Shown: positions 10,966-23,345, counted from the stretch's first letter. The stretch is DNA of 64,000 nucleotides from Druceiella hillmani (GCA_039881145.1 JAYKKI010000039.1:17118001-17182000), one strand, 5' to 3'. Made by a program: numbers and translations. Notes: generated from the letters alone by a model not told the origin.

Positions 10966-11933
10966 TCTCAAACTGTAGCCTCCTGATTCTCCAGATCAAG
11001 CAACTTACGCTTGATTTGGAGATATTGGAATCGGGTGTCGTTTTTGTATGAGTATCGGTGGAATAATAGGTGATGGAATAATCGACGCAAAAACTCAATT
11101 CACAGCCGTGAACGGATATTTATGTTATTCTTGCAATTACATCGAGGATCATCTTCCTCTTGGTTGCTTCTAGGTCGGAGATCGGCAAATGATATGAAAA
11201 AGATCATCTCACATTTTGGGGCCAGGTATTTCCAGATATAACCGAATATACCCACAAAACCTTGGTTTTCGAGATAGGTATTTTTCAAAAAACAATTCAA
11301 TATTTCCGAACTCTCGGTGATATCTCGCATTCTTTTGGTACATTGTTCTATTCCCGTGCAATTGGTTAGGTTTATATGAGAGATTCCCCAATCTGCGATT
11401 GTTTTTTTCTAAATTCTTTATTTTAGATTTTCATGTATGACTATTATAAATATATTATTGAAAATATCAACAAAAATTTCGTCAAAAACCATTTGATTGG
11501 AAATTTAAATTTGGCTTAATAATAAAAGATTTCACATAGTGCAATAGTTAATACACAAAAATGTTCACAAGAGAATTTTAGAATCGGGCGGATTATCGTT
11601 TGCGACAGCAAGATTTAAGAATTCTAAACTATTTTTTCATAACTTTATGTAAGACAGATTTAGAGATATTATTGAAAATATCCACAAAATTTGTCAACCT
11701 TCTGTCACAAAGGGCAGGAGGAGAGGGTGACATATTTTGGAACACTTTCAACAACATGTCTAGAACCAACTATCATACGGGCAAACTCATTTTTAAGCAA
11801 ATTATACTTGTCTTCAAAGCAATGGAACAAAAACGTTTATTGCTCCTATGTATACAAAATAAAGGAATATTGAAATATGAATATAATAAAGTTATTAGAA
11901 AGAATTTAGAAAAGTATGATAAAGATATTCTTA

Positions 11934-11937
<4 letters not shown>
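10966..11937. other. AT-rich DNA, no recognisable feature
   Basis: Nothing supported. Two short overlapping open frames on the minus strand (11,100-11,390) lack any recognisable domain. Confidence 0.5.

Positions 11938-12004
<67 letters not shown>
11938..12004. repeat. (TA)n microsatellite
   Basis: A TA run of about 65 bases. Confidence 0.95.
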
Positions 12005-12006
<2 letters not shown>

Positions 12007-12859
12007 CGTGATTCTCCCTTCCTGATTGACAAATGATAAATGACGTAATAATAAAAGACGTTTTGGTTGAAATCAATTAAACATATGTCTTTATATATTA
12101 CAGAACGTAAAATATATTATGACAAACGATAACCGCTGTTTTATCTTAATAAAAAAATATTTATTCCAAATTTAAATTCAATCCACACACAAACATTGCG
12201 TTCCTTTGTTGAACGTCAGCTGAAATTTTAGATGTAAAACAATAAAAAAATTAATATTAAACAATAAAGAAATACCAAATTGTATTATATTTATGTACGC
12301 CATTTTGAGACTGATGGTCCCAGTTATTTTTGCCGTTTATAAAAATCATTAATTTTATGATACGCTTTTTTGAGAGTGATGTATCTTAACAACGCGTTTA
12401 AAATTTGTTTCTGCGAATTTCGATACATCTTCTGGTATTTTATTATAGAAGCGTAAACTCTGCATCACAAATGAATTACCAATCTTTGTGACACAATTTT
12501 TACGTCGAAGTAATTGTTTTTTTCTCACATGCAAAACATTTTCAAAAATGTATTGCGAAGGTAATGTGGATATATCAGGTAATCACTTTAATTAGTTCTC
12601 TGAGTCAATCTCGAGAACTTAATTTATATATTAAGCGAATAGCTCTCTTGATCCTCGAAATGAATATCTTTACATTAAAAATTATTGCCTTTTTATTATA
12701 ACTCACTATAAGTTATAATGAAAAGACATCAAAAATTGTAACAATTAATAATATTTCTTGCAAATATTAATTTCCCAATATAATTTTCATAGACATAAGA
12801 CAATGACTTAGTTGCTTTATCTCTTAATTTACGTTCTATTTTTCATTATTTATTAAGAT
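12005..12859. other. AT-rich DNA, no recognisable feature
   Basis: No array, element or gene recognised. Confidence 0.5.
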
Positions 12860-13200
12860 AACTGAAGTAATTTTACATTGTTTACAAAGGCGACCGAAAT
12901 AATTTTTCATTATTGACTAAGGTAACCGAAATAATTTTGTATTGTTTACTAAGGTTACCGAAATAATTTTTCATTGTTTACTAAGATAAGCGAAATAATT
13001 TTGGATCGTTAACTGAGGTAGCCGAAATAATTTTGCATTGTTTACTAAGGTTACCGAAATAATTTTGCATTGTTTATTAAGATAACCGTAATGATTTTGA
13101 ATGGTTTACTGAGGTAGCCGAAATAATTTTGCATTTGTTACTAAACGAAATAATGTTGGATTGTCTACCGAGGTAACTGAAATAATTTTAAAGTATTTAT
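12860..13200. repeat. 32-bp tandem array
   Basis: About ten degenerate copies of a unit built on aaggtaaccgaaataatttt followed by gcattgtttact. The ccgaaat landmark recurs at 12,894, 12,926 and 12,958, giving a 32-base period. Confidence 0.85.
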
Positions 13201-13387
13201 TAAATTTCAACTTTTTAGGAAGAACACAACGAAATATGTTGGACATATTTCGCAAAAGAGAAGCTGTATCAACAATATCATTAGGTACTTTTATTCAATT
13301 TTAAAAGACCTCTCCAATTTTAAAAGACACCACAATCGATGGGTTAAAAAAATTTTAAAAAAACGAGTGTGCTTTAGACCACATGAC

Positions 13388-13920
13388 TGAAGTAAAACTT
13401 CAAATTCACAAAATATGAACTTTAAAATGAATTTACAATTTTATTCACTTTAAACGTAGAATATTTAATGTATCGAACAAAATAATAATTTATAAAATTG
13501 TTCAAGAACGAAATGAAATTACAAAATAATAAAAAAATCACCGTTCACGTAACGCTAGCAAACTCGCATATATATTTCATGCACTGGCTATGAGAAGAAG
13601 AGAGAAAGAAAACGTGCGCGCACACTGCTCTCTCTCTTGCTCCTACAATGTGATACAGACAATAGGCTTGCACTGTGTCTTAGATATACGAAACATAACT
13701 GGCTATGAGAGAAAGAGAGAAAGAAAATGTGTGCTCGCACCTCCTCTCTTGTCCCTACAGTAATATACGAAACGTAACTCTCTCTCTTTCTGTCTTCACT
13801 AACTTATATCTCCCTCTCAACTTCCGTTCGCCTCGCCCGATCACACTTTTCGTAACGCTCTCGTCACGTATTCACCAGCTTACTCCCCAAGTCAAGCGTT
13901 CGTAAAGAAGTTTTACTTCA
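13388..13920. mobile_element. Short non-autonomous element with palindromic ends
   Basis: The block begins with tgaagtaaaacttca (13,388-13,402) and ends with gaagttttacttca (13,907-13,920), which are inverted relative to each other and each nearly palindromic. Inside, a CT/GA-rich segment is duplicated: ctggctatgaga followed by gagagaaagaaaa occurs near 13,585 and 13,700. A related aaagaagttttcacttcaaa end occurs alone at about 62,865. I recall this end motif from many insect genomes but cannot name the class. No target duplication was found. Confidence 0.35.
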
Positions 13921-14429
13921 AAAACAGGCATGATAAATTAATGGCAGTATCATTTGGAATGCCGAAGTTAAAGTGGATACAAAGTCTGCTAGTTCAACAA
14001 CAGGCAGAACGTAACCGGCAGAGTAGATGAAAAATACCACCAGCAAAACCCAATGGAGTTAGCTAAGGGAATCCTAAGTCAAATATAGCAGATCACAATA
14101 ATACATAGGGAATTGACTATAATCTGTTAATTGAAATGATCTCTGTGCTTTTTGCCATCATCAAGATCAATGCAACAGTCCACGGTTCGCATTGGCCTTC
14201 TGTAGAAGTTCTTTTCAGTCTGCAATTCCAGACTGTTTTGAGTAATAATTTCGAAACGTTCTGTGAGCATTCTTTGTCTTTTTTGTGTTTACCTTTCTCT
14301 ATCTCTTTTTTTAGTCAATTCTATCCCAATACAAGTGCAACTCTTCAACTATGGTTTGTAGTAGAACGGGAGACTAGTAAATATTCTAAGTAAGAACTAG
14401 TAATTTGCAAATTTTCATTTTTAAGAACA

Positions 14430-14572
14430 GAGTGCTTAAGAATATTTGTATTGTTCAATATTATTAATGGAATTGTTTAGTTTTTTTTAAGTGGCAGTTT
14501 GTGCTTAAGAATATTTTTATGGTTCAATATCATTGATGGAATATTTAGTTTTTTTTTGTAGGTGGCAGTTTA
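14430..14572. repeat. Two-copy tandem duplication of about 70 bp
   Basis: The string tgcttaagaatattt, then gttcaatat.att.atgga, then ttagtttttttt and gtggcagttt occurs twice in a row with slight divergence. Confidence 0.75.
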
Positions 14573-15119
14573 CAATTGAACAAACCAGGCGTTGTAAATA
14601 AGAAACAATAAGTAGACTATACCATGGAAGTGTCGCGTTGATTCTACTGTAATTTCTAAATGCCTAGTTTCAATACAAATATACCACTGAATTGCTAGTA
14701 TTTTGGCTGTGAAATTATTTTTTTCGGAACTCTAAAATTATGACGTTGAAAAATGGATTATTTTTACAGTTTGACTCATAATCATTTTCTTATCTCGAGG
14801 CGAAGATTGAGCTTGTCAGCTGCACATCAACACATGTCCGCAAATAAATCTAAGCAGACGTCTCTCGCAACTCACAGCATCATAAACTCCAACTGAATTC
14901 AGTCTTAATTAGTGGAAACATTCACGTCGTAACTTTTAAAACACCGCACCAGATTCAAAAATTCATAAATTTTGTCGAATACACTAAAACGGAACGTGAC
15001 GGAATGGTTCGTAATTCAGGCGCCCACTCATTGAAACGACATGTGCCCTTAAATGTATGACGATGTGGAACATACTTGGCCCAATATACTGAGCCGTTGA
15101 CTGCTTGCATTTTATCGTA
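14573..15119. other. Unassigned DNA, slightly GC-richer
   Basis: Between 14,790 and 15,110 base composition is closer to balanced than in the surroundings, but no frame stays open and no element is recognised. Confidence 0.4.
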
Positions 15120-16534
15120 CAGGGCTGCTCAACCATGTTTAACAACATAAGAACTTGGAAATCACTATTACTTAGAAGCCATTTTACATTTTAAGTTTCA
15201 ATACCATTTTGGTATTTAAACATTTTAGCGTAAGTATGTCTATAAAATCAACAAGATGAGTTAGCATTTTTGAAATACGAACGATATGAAAAGTGTAACT
15301 GTCGATATGAAAAGCGAAATCAAGAGGTAGGACCATATTGGGCAGAGGAAGATTTAACGTGATATCAATACCTTAAAGCCTTCCTCTTCGGTTCTCCGCG
15401 TGGCCATAACGCTTATTAATTCATTCTGTGATTTACACTGTATCGGACCGTTTTGCATAATGCACTTGTAACGTCTTTGTGGCGGAAAATGTAAAGTTAA
15501 AGTTGATTTGTGTAAACTATATTACAAGTTACAAACTACAGTGGAGCGCAAGAATTATCCGTGAAGATATCAAAGGTGCCAAATCAAAATGTTTAAGTAC
15601 GTGTGAAAATTGGAAAATTCAATGTCACGTAAGACTTATTAAAAGAAAAAGGACCTCGCGGTAATAATATGTTTAATACCTACACCATTTCTTTCAAGTA
15701 TTCCAAATCAAATATTCTTACTATTCATACCTCTTTTAAAAAAAAGTAGACTTTGTTATGAAAAAAACTGTAGAACACAGTAGAACTCGCAGAAAGAGTA
15801 CATAGCATTTATATTAAACGATTTGTAAATACTTATTTTTCATAACGTAAATATATCGCTTACTATATGTTTTACAGGTATAAAAACATGGCGCTTATTT
15901 GAAAAATTAAGACATCTAAAACCATAGCTATAGTTTTCCTATAAATTAATATTTTGTTGTGCATATTCTTCAGTATATCTCTGGAGATATACTATCTAAA
16001 ATTTAAATACAATGAAAAACCTTATAACTACTCCTTTCACATGATACTTCATACTATATATGTACTTAAGAAAGATTTTCATATGTTTTAATACCGCGCC
16101 AAATTTCTAATATCTACGTCAAGCGGTGTCAGAAAAACAAGTGTGACAGACAAACACGTGAGTGACCTTATAATTTTTTTTGGTTTGGGTTAGGAATGCT
16201 AATAAATTAATTTAAAATACTGTTTATATCTCTTGACAAAATTTCAGCGATAAGACCATCGTTTATTTATTTTCATATTAGTTTTAAAACTTTCGGAAAA
16301 CAAGGAACATATCTGAATCTTTTATTAAAACGTAATATTATTCTAATAATTTAAATAATTTTCCCAATATATTTTCGGGATATATCTCTGACATACTAAT
16401 TTTCAGGATATATCTCTGACATACTAATTTTCGGAATATATCTCTGATATAATAATTTAAAGCAAGAAGCAACGCAGTCGAATGCGTCATTTATTTATGT
16501 TGTCTCTCCATACTCCAACGGTTGAGCAGCCCTG
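15120..16534. mobile_element. Block bounded by hAT-like 15-bp inverted repeats
   Basis: CAGGGCTGCTCAACC at 15,120-15,134 is the exact reverse complement of GGTTGAGCAGCCCTG at 16,520-16,534. The CAGGG start is the usual terminal motif of hAT transposons. The 1.4 kb between has no recognisable transposase, so if real it is a non-autonomous or decayed copy. The flanking 8-mers (ttatcgta and ctacttac) do not match, so the target duplication expected of hAT is not seen. Inside lie a perfect 10-bp palindrome (agtatatctc / gagatatact near 15,972) and a short three-copy repeat. Confidence 0.4.
16367..16455. repeat. 28-bp unit, three copies
   Basis: Three successive copies of a unit around ggatatatctctgacatact followed by aattttc. 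The third is diverged. Confidence 0.85.
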
Positions 16535-16539
16535 CTACT

Positions 16540-16870
16540 TACCCTGTCGTTAAATGCTGAATTTACGGCGAGCGCTGTCACCGATAGAGGCGCATAGCAA
16601 TAAATAATAGCGAAACACCGGCGGGGCTCCAGTAAGCCAGGCTCAGAGCGGTTGAGACGGTGCTGTTTTCAAAATATGTCGCCACAGCTAATCTTAATTG
16701 GGATGATGACGTGTGATATGCAGATGGTCTCGGTCGAGGGTATTCTGCGAAGTTTGGGTGTTGAGAAATATTTTAGTTTACAACAGCGACTCGTTGCACT
16801 TTGACTCTAGATAATATGCATGCACAATGCATATTTCATCGCTCGCTAATTTCCATTAGGAATCTTTGAG
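16540..16870. other. GC-richer block, unassigned
   Basis: This block lies immediately outside the hAT-like end. It has several GC-rich runs (cggcgagcgctgtcaccg, caccggcggggctcc), a near-palindromic atatgcatgcacaatgcatat at about 16,817 and no long open frame. It may be a conserved non-coding element; comparison with relatives would decide. Confidence 0.3.
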
Positions 16871-16974
16871 ATCGTAACAAAGTGCCAAATTTTCATGCAA
16901 AAAAACAGTAATGTTTTTCTCCACGTAATACTTCATCGATCTTGATATCTGTTATGATTCTGTATCTTCAATTA

Positions 16975-17100
16975 TAAAAAGGAACCCTTAGTAACGTATC
17001 TGTTTATCTGTCTGTCACAGCCGAAAATGGGAAATAGAAACCTTGGCATATCTTATTAATCTTCATATTTTGGGCGTAGACAAGTGCTAAAAAAAACGAT
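16975..17100. mobile_element. Lepidopteran-type 'aggaaccctta...' repeat scrap
   Basis: The segment aaaaaggaacccttagtaacg followed by tctgtttatctgtctgtcac and a body drifting into AT-rich DNA has the look of a very common lepidopteran dispersed repeat, as I remember it. A second scrap with the same flavour (acggaacca, then ttccgctcgtagcgga) lies at 17,475-17,510. Confidence 0.4.
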
Positions 17101-18448
17101 TTTTGTTTCATGTGGCCTATTATTTTAAATAGTTTGTTACGAGGAATACAAAAAGACGTTCATAGTTTGAAATTGCTTATTTAGTATTTTTGTTATTTTT
17201 AATTTTAGTATTCGGTATTTTGCCAAAACTACTGCACCAAAAAACAGGATTGTTAAAAACTGACTAGATTATTACAAGAAAACTATAGGCCATTATCACA
17301 GATCTTATAATTTTTTTAAATATGCACCATGCTTTTATGTCTATGGAAGAAATAGTACGTAACATATTAAAATAATATTTATAAATATTTTATAAGAAAT
17401 AATATATAATTTTAATTTGTTTAATAATATCTAAATTTAATGATAAATGTAACATACATTTATCTAAACATATACGGAACCATAGTGTTAGTTCCGCTCG
17501 TAGCGGACATTTATATATTATGTATACGAGTATGATGTTATTTATATATACAAAACTACAAATATTAAGGCTTTCAAAATCAACTCTTTTTAGAAACAAT
17601 TGTCGTCATATTAAAATGCTTGCAAATAAATATATAACCAACTAATAAAAAAACTTATACGATAGTCTTAATCTATTGTTTACCTAAGATAAATAAACCA
17701 AGTTATGAAAATAGATGAAGGTTTAGAGCGGAAGAAACGGTGCTAAACGGAAAGCAATTTACAGCTGCATCGAAGACAGTTAGTCCAGCGAGCTGCGACT
17801 CTCCCTCTCTTCTATCTCTCTCGACTCTCCCTCTCTTCTATATCAACTGCAGCAGTTCACTTTCTTCTTAGAAAAATATTTAGACGGTTATCAGAACGAA
17901 AAATATAAGTTCGTCGCCTATTGAGCAGGCATCAAACAAAAATAACTAAGAAAAAAGTTTAAAAAATGTTAAAGTTGGAAACTGAAAGCAGAAAAGCGCC
18001 AGGAGATCCGCTCAAAACCGAGGCTGAAAACAGCCGCCAAGCACAAAAAAGTGAGATTTTGTTGAATATGTTACATAACAATTTAATTATTGCAAAAATT
18101 ACACTGCTTCTATTCTGATGATTAACCAATGGATAAAAAAAAGAATCAACGAAATTGGTTAAGAATTCCATTTATTACTTGTCTTCATAATTTTTAAAAG
18201 AAAATTTCCACTTTCTAAAAACAATATTAAATGTTTATTACTTGTAAAATTACCTGAGTTATTATTATACTCATATCCAACAATAACTGGAAACTTGAGG
18301 CTGGTGCATTACTCTATGCTAAAGCACACACCCACGATATGTACAAATATTTTCAAATCGTCCTTTATCATTCACATTATTAATTGTACTTTTCGGATTC
18401 ATCAATGGGGATATAAAAATCATATCGTATGTTTCTAAGTTATGGAGC
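17101..18448. other. Mostly unassigned DNA
   Basis: A less AT-rich patch at 17,710-17,870 holds a direct pair of gactctccctctcttctat. Nothing else is supported. Confidence 0.4.
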
Positions 18449-18531
18449 AGGAATAACTGATATAGTCATTCCGGTAACCTCAATGTTGTATATAAAGTTT
18501 GTAAAAAAACACAACTACGAACATAAATACT
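18449..18531. repeat. 82-bp dispersed duplicate, copy 1
   Basis: The stretch starting aggaataactga and running through cattccggtaac, tcaatgttgtat and cacaactacgaac is repeated 502 bases downstream at 18,951-19,031 with few differences. Confidence 0.85.
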
Positions 18532-18540
18532 CTAATAAAT

Positions 18541-18665
18541 AAATTATCTTTACTAACAATCTGAAGATGTTGTAATACAACGAAACCTAGATCGTGATAA
18601 AAAACTTAAAGTAGAAATAATACTACATCGCGTTATTTCATTTAATTGTAAGTTATAGTCACTAT
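18541..18665 (+). mobile_element. Hammerhead-repeat family, single-arm degenerate copy
   Basis: From ctgaagat at 18,561 through gttgt, aat, acaac and gaaa this copy is identical to the ribozyme core at 52,223-52,247. Stem III reads acctagat instead of acctaggt, so one pair is lost, and the flanks no longer form stem I (caat against gtgat). The downstream body (ttaaagtagaaataatacta, then catcgcg and tttcatttaattgt) matches the arms of the foldback copies at 46.2 and 52.1 kb. Only one arm is present, so this is a truncated or half copy. The ribozyme is probably inactive. Confidence 0.7.
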
Positions 18666-18950
18666 TTAAATTTCTAATCTACTTTTGCCAGTACTAAAAT
18701 AAAAATAACATTTTTAAATTTTGTCTTCATGAATAATTTAACCGAATAGTCATCCATGATAAAACTTCCACTCAACACTCTACTGAGCATAGAATTAGGG
18801 TAGATTATCAAATTGTGTTAAATTGAAGCCAAATCTACCACAATATTACTTAAACTTTAACTTGGGGCATTAACTTTGAAAATTTTGCTCTAAGCAATTA
18901 TGTTTAATCTTGAAACAACCTTTTCTTTTTAGCATTCGAAGTTTTGGTCT

Positions 18951-19031
18951 AGGAATAACTGATGTGGTCATTCCGGTAACTTCAATGTTGTATGTAAAGT
19001 TTGTAAAAAAACACAACTACGAACGTAAATA
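18951..19031. repeat. 82-bp dispersed duplicate, copy 2
   Basis: Partner of 18,449-18,531. The two copies flank the hammerhead-family fragment, which may have inserted within a pre-existing duplication. Confidence 0.85.
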
Positions 19032-19895
19032 GACTCCTGGACGTAGCTGAGATGGGGTAAATAATACGCTTTCCGTCTCTAGAGTTACTGAATTCAGGAC
19101 AAAAAAAATTATTAACTTTTCTCGGTAAAATTTTATATAAATAAAAAATTTCGTTATAATGAATGTCTATTAACACGGGTTCATTTTTAAAACTCATTAA
19201 AAATAAATCTTATTAAAAGTAAATAATTGAACATCTAACAAAAAACATAATGACTGATATACTTCCATTTATTTCTTTTAGTCTTTACGTGTAAGGGGTA
19301 GAGTGAGATCACATATGCTCCACATATTTGCTTTATTCGAAACTGTCATAACATCTTTAATTGCCATGTGGCCAGGACGCCATATTGACAAGCTGTATTA
19401 TGGATGTCATTGAATTTGACGTTTTGTCTTTCAAGATTTATGTAAATTATTTATTCAAGAATTTCCTTCAGTGATAGTGTCTCACTCAGAAAATTGCCAC
19501 GTATTACAAAGGTATGTAACACATAACGTTGATTGTTTCAGTTAAATTTTCTCATGATTTATTGTAAATATGTTTTGTAATTCTTCCAGCATTTTAGGTT
19601 TACAACTTTATCTAATGATTAATATATTCACAAATTGCAAATACATTTTAGACTTACTTTTTAATCCTAACAAGATGACAAATATTTATAAGTCATTAAT
19701 CGTTCAAATATGCTCAGAATCGTGTAGTTAATTTTTATAATAAACATAAAATTATTTATTTTACACTTTTGCTTACAATTTGACATAATGTTGGAATACT
19801 TAGCTTTTAGTAGTGTTGAAAACCAATTTATATATTAGTTAGGGAATAACAAAAAAAACAAACGTATTTTTGTTAACAATGGATTGTGAACTATC
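19032..19895. other. AT-rich DNA, no recognisable feature
   Basis: Nothing supported. A GC-richer patch near 19,370-19,430 has no open frame. Confidence 0.5.
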
Positions 19896-22465
19896 GTCAT
19901 TAAAAGAAAATCACAAATATCTTACTATAAGAGCGCCATGCCGATTTATATTAATTTTGCGTTTGGTTAATGTTCTAAGAAAAATGTAAAGTTGATTTGA
20001 CATATAAGATAGTTAAAGTAATCACAAATATCTTACTATAAGTAATCACAAATGTCTTACGATAAGAGCGCCATGAATATTATAATACAGCGCCATGCCT
20101 ATTATAGTACAGCGCAAGTAATCACAAATATCTTACTATAAGAGCGCCATGCCTATTATAGTACAGCGCAAGTAATCACAAATATCTTACTATAGTAAGA
20201 TATTTATGATTACTTGCGCTGTACTATAATAGGCATGGCGCTGTACTATAATAGGCATGCCGCTCTTATAGTAAGATATTTGTGATTACTTGCGCTGTAC
20301 TACAATAGGCATGGCGCTGTACTATAATAGGCATGCCGCTCTTATAGTAAGATATTTGTGATTACTTGCGCTGTACTATAATAGGCATGACGCTCTTATA
20401 GTGAGACATTTGTGATTACTTGCGCTGTACTATAATAGGCATGACGCTCTTATAGTGAGACATTTGTGATTACTTGCGCTGTACTATAATAGGCATGCCG
20501 CTCTTATAGTAAGATATTTGTGATTACTTGCGCTGTACTATAATAGGCATGGCGCTGTACTATAATAGGCATGCCGCTCTTATAGTAAGATATTTGTGAT
20601 TACTTGCGCTGTACTATAATAGGCATGACGCTCTTATAGTGAGACATTTGTGATTACTTGCGCTGTACTATAATAGGCATGCCGCTCTTATAGTAAGATA
20701 TTTGTGATTACTTGCGCTGTACTATAATAGGCATGGCGCTGTACTATAATAGGCATGCCGCTCTTATAGTAAGATATTTGTGATTACTTGCGCTGTACTA
20801 TAATAGGCATGACGCTCTTATAGTGAGACATTTGTGATTACTTGCGCTGTACTATAATAGGCATGCCGCTCTTATAGTAAGATATTTGTGATTACTTGCG
20901 CTGTACTATAATAGGCATGGCGCTGTACTATAATAGGCATGCCGCTCTTATAGTAAGATATTTGTGATTACTTGCGCTGTACTATAATAGGCATGACGCT
21001 CTTATAGTGAGACATTTGTGATTACTTGCGCTGTACTATAATAGGCATGCCGCTCTTATAGTAAGATATTTGTGATTACTTGCGCTGTACTATAATAGGC
21101 ATGGCGCTGTACTATAATAGGCATGCCGCTCTTATAGTAAGATATTTGTGATTACTTGCGCTGTACTATAATAGGCATGACGCTCTTATAGTGAGACATT
21201 TGTGATTACTTGCGCTGTACTATAATAGGCATGGCGCTCTTTTAGTAAGATATTTGTGATTACTTGCGCTGTACTATAATAGGCATGGCGCTCTTATAGT
21301 AAGATATTTGTGATTACTTGCGCTGTACTATAATAGGCATGGCGCTCTTATAGTAAGCTATTTGTAATTACTTGCGATGTACTATAATAGGCATGGCGCT
21401 CTTATAGTAAGCTATTTGTGATTACTTGCGCTGTACTATAATAGGCATGGCGCTCTTATAGTAAGATATTTGTGATTACTTGCGCTGTACTATAATAGGC
21501 ATGGCGCTGTACTATAATATTCATGACGCTCTTATAGTAAGACACTTGTGATTACTTATAGTAAGATATTTGTGCTTACTTGCGCTGTACTATAATAGGC
21601 ATGGCGCTCTTATAGTAAGATATTTGTGATTACTTGCGCTGTACTATAATAGGCATGGCGCTCTTATAGTAAGATATTTGTGATTACTTGCGCTGTACTA
21701 TAATAGGCATGGCGCTGTACTATAATAGGCATGGCGCTCTTATAGTAAGATATTTGTGATTACTTGCGCTGTACTATAATAGGCATGGCGCTGTACTATA
21801 ATATTCATGACGCTCTTATAGTAAGACACTTGTGATTACTTATAGTAAGATATTTGTGATTACTTGCGCTGTACTATAATAGGCATGGCGCTCTTATAGT
21901 AAGATATTTGTGATTACTTGCGCTGTACTATAATAGGCATGGCGCTCTTATAGTAAGATATTTGTGATTACTTGCGCTGTACTATAATAGGCATGGCGCT
22001 CTTATAGTAAGATATTTGTGATTACTTGCGCTGTACTATAATAGGCATGGCGCTGTACTATAATATTCATGACGCTCTTATAGTAAGACACTTGTGATTA
22101 CTTATAGTAAGATATTTGTGATTACTTGCGCTGTACTATAATAGGCATGGCGCTCTTATAGTAAGATATTTGTGATTACTTGCGCTGTACTATAATAGGC
22201 ATGGCGCTCTTATAGTAAGATATTTGTAATTACTTGCGCTGTACTATAATAGGCATGGCGCTGTACGCAAGTAATCACAAATATCTTACTATAAGAGCAC
22301 CATGCCTATTATAGTACAGCGCAAGTAGTCACAAATATCTTACTATAAGAGCGCCATGCCTATTATAGTACGACGCCATGCCTATTATAGTACAGCGCAA
22401 GTAATCACAAATATCTTACTATAAGAACGCCATGCCTATTATAGTACAGCACCATGCCTATTTCA
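19896..22465. repeat. Satellite array, 54-bp monomer with 22-bp submodule, internally inverted
   Basis: The monomer is 54 bp and includes cttatagtaagatatttgtg, attacttgcgctgtac and tataataggcatg. An optional 22-bp module repeats only the gcgctgtac...aggcatg part. From 20,193 to about 22,265 monomers run one way; the flanks (about 20,000-20,192 and 22,266-22,465) run the other way. Between 20,443 and 21,179 a marked monomer with gtgagacattt recurs at 20,443, 20,627, 20,811, 20,995 and 21,179, exactly every 184 bases, which equals 54+54+22+54. This is a higher-order repeat. A second arrangement marked by tattcatgacgctc recurs near 21,521, 21,805 and 22,067 (284 and 262 apart, a difference of one 22-bp module). 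There is no coding capacity. Homogenisation by unequal exchange is inferred. Confidence 0.95.
20085..20300. repeat. Head-to-head palindrome at satellite inversion point
   Basis: The array folds back on itself around a centre between 20,192 and 20,193 with no spacer. The 30 bases on each side (acagcgcaagtaatcac ... and its complement) match with one mismatch, and the symmetry continues for most of the next monomer on both sides. This is the left breakpoint of the inverted core. Confidence 0.9.
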
Positions 22466-23040
22466 GTTATATTACATTTGATGTTTCTTATCCTTGTAAT
22501 AAACTACTTGTATTAAACAAGCCAAATTATTTCTATTTTAAGGCCGCTTTCATGCTATCTTATCCAGACTTGTTCAGCTAAATCTTTAAGCATAACCAGA
22601 TATATATTCATTATTAAAAATTTGTCGTTGATGAATATTAAATAAATCTTTATATTAATGATATATTATTAATGCACAATTTACTTTATTTTCTTTTTAT
22701 TTTATTTTTTTTTATTAATAAACTTTAATTTTAAATATCACTTCATCTTTTTACAAAGACTTTTCATCTCTAATATATAAATTAGGTAAATAAATTTGAA
22801 GTCTCTCTGTAGTTTTTATTTATTGGAATAATAATCGTGTATCCGTTTATTTACATGACATGTGTAGAAGTAAGTAACTTTGTTCAATATAGCATAGGTA
22901 GTCGTTTACTGGAATCTTAAATAAAACAAATTCAATTAAAATGTTAGTTTAAAACTTAATGCACTTAAAGGATTTATTAATAATTAAAATGGATTATTGC
23001 AAGTAAATGTCAAATATGGGTCTTCTAAATTTTTGATCCA
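22466..23040. other. AT-rich DNA, no recognisable feature
   Basis: Nothing supported between the satellite and the GC-richer patch that follows. Confidence 0.5.
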
Positions 23041-23345
23041 AAACTAGTCAGCAGAATACCCACGAGTAGACGAATGAAAGCGAAGCCAAATGAAATGTTC
23101 GCCCCGCACACCGGGCTAAGGCAACAAGTGCAAAACATAGTGTTTACAAGTGACGCGCCGTTTTTACGTATCGAACTAACATGTGCGGCTGGGACCCCGG
23201 CATATGGCGTAGGGTTGATTAATGCCCTTATTTGTTTTTAACCGTTACTTAGGGTAGGTTTTGTTTTTTAATAGTAAAACATATTAGGGGTTGCAGGCGG
23301 CATTTTCCCAGGTTACTCTGCAAACACCCTATCTTTAATAGGGCA
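23041..23345. other. GC-richer block, unassigned
   Basis: Includes cgccccgcacaccgggctaa, gcggctgggaccccggcat and ggttgcaggcggcattttcc. There is no long frame and no recognised element. It is a candidate conserved non-coding element, or an old TE scrap. Confidence 0.3.

Noticed and set aside
13388..13920. Possible promoter because of CT/GA-rich tracts
   Set aside because: The GA-rich segment is duplicated inside an element-like block with inverted palindromic ends, so a mobile origin is more likely.
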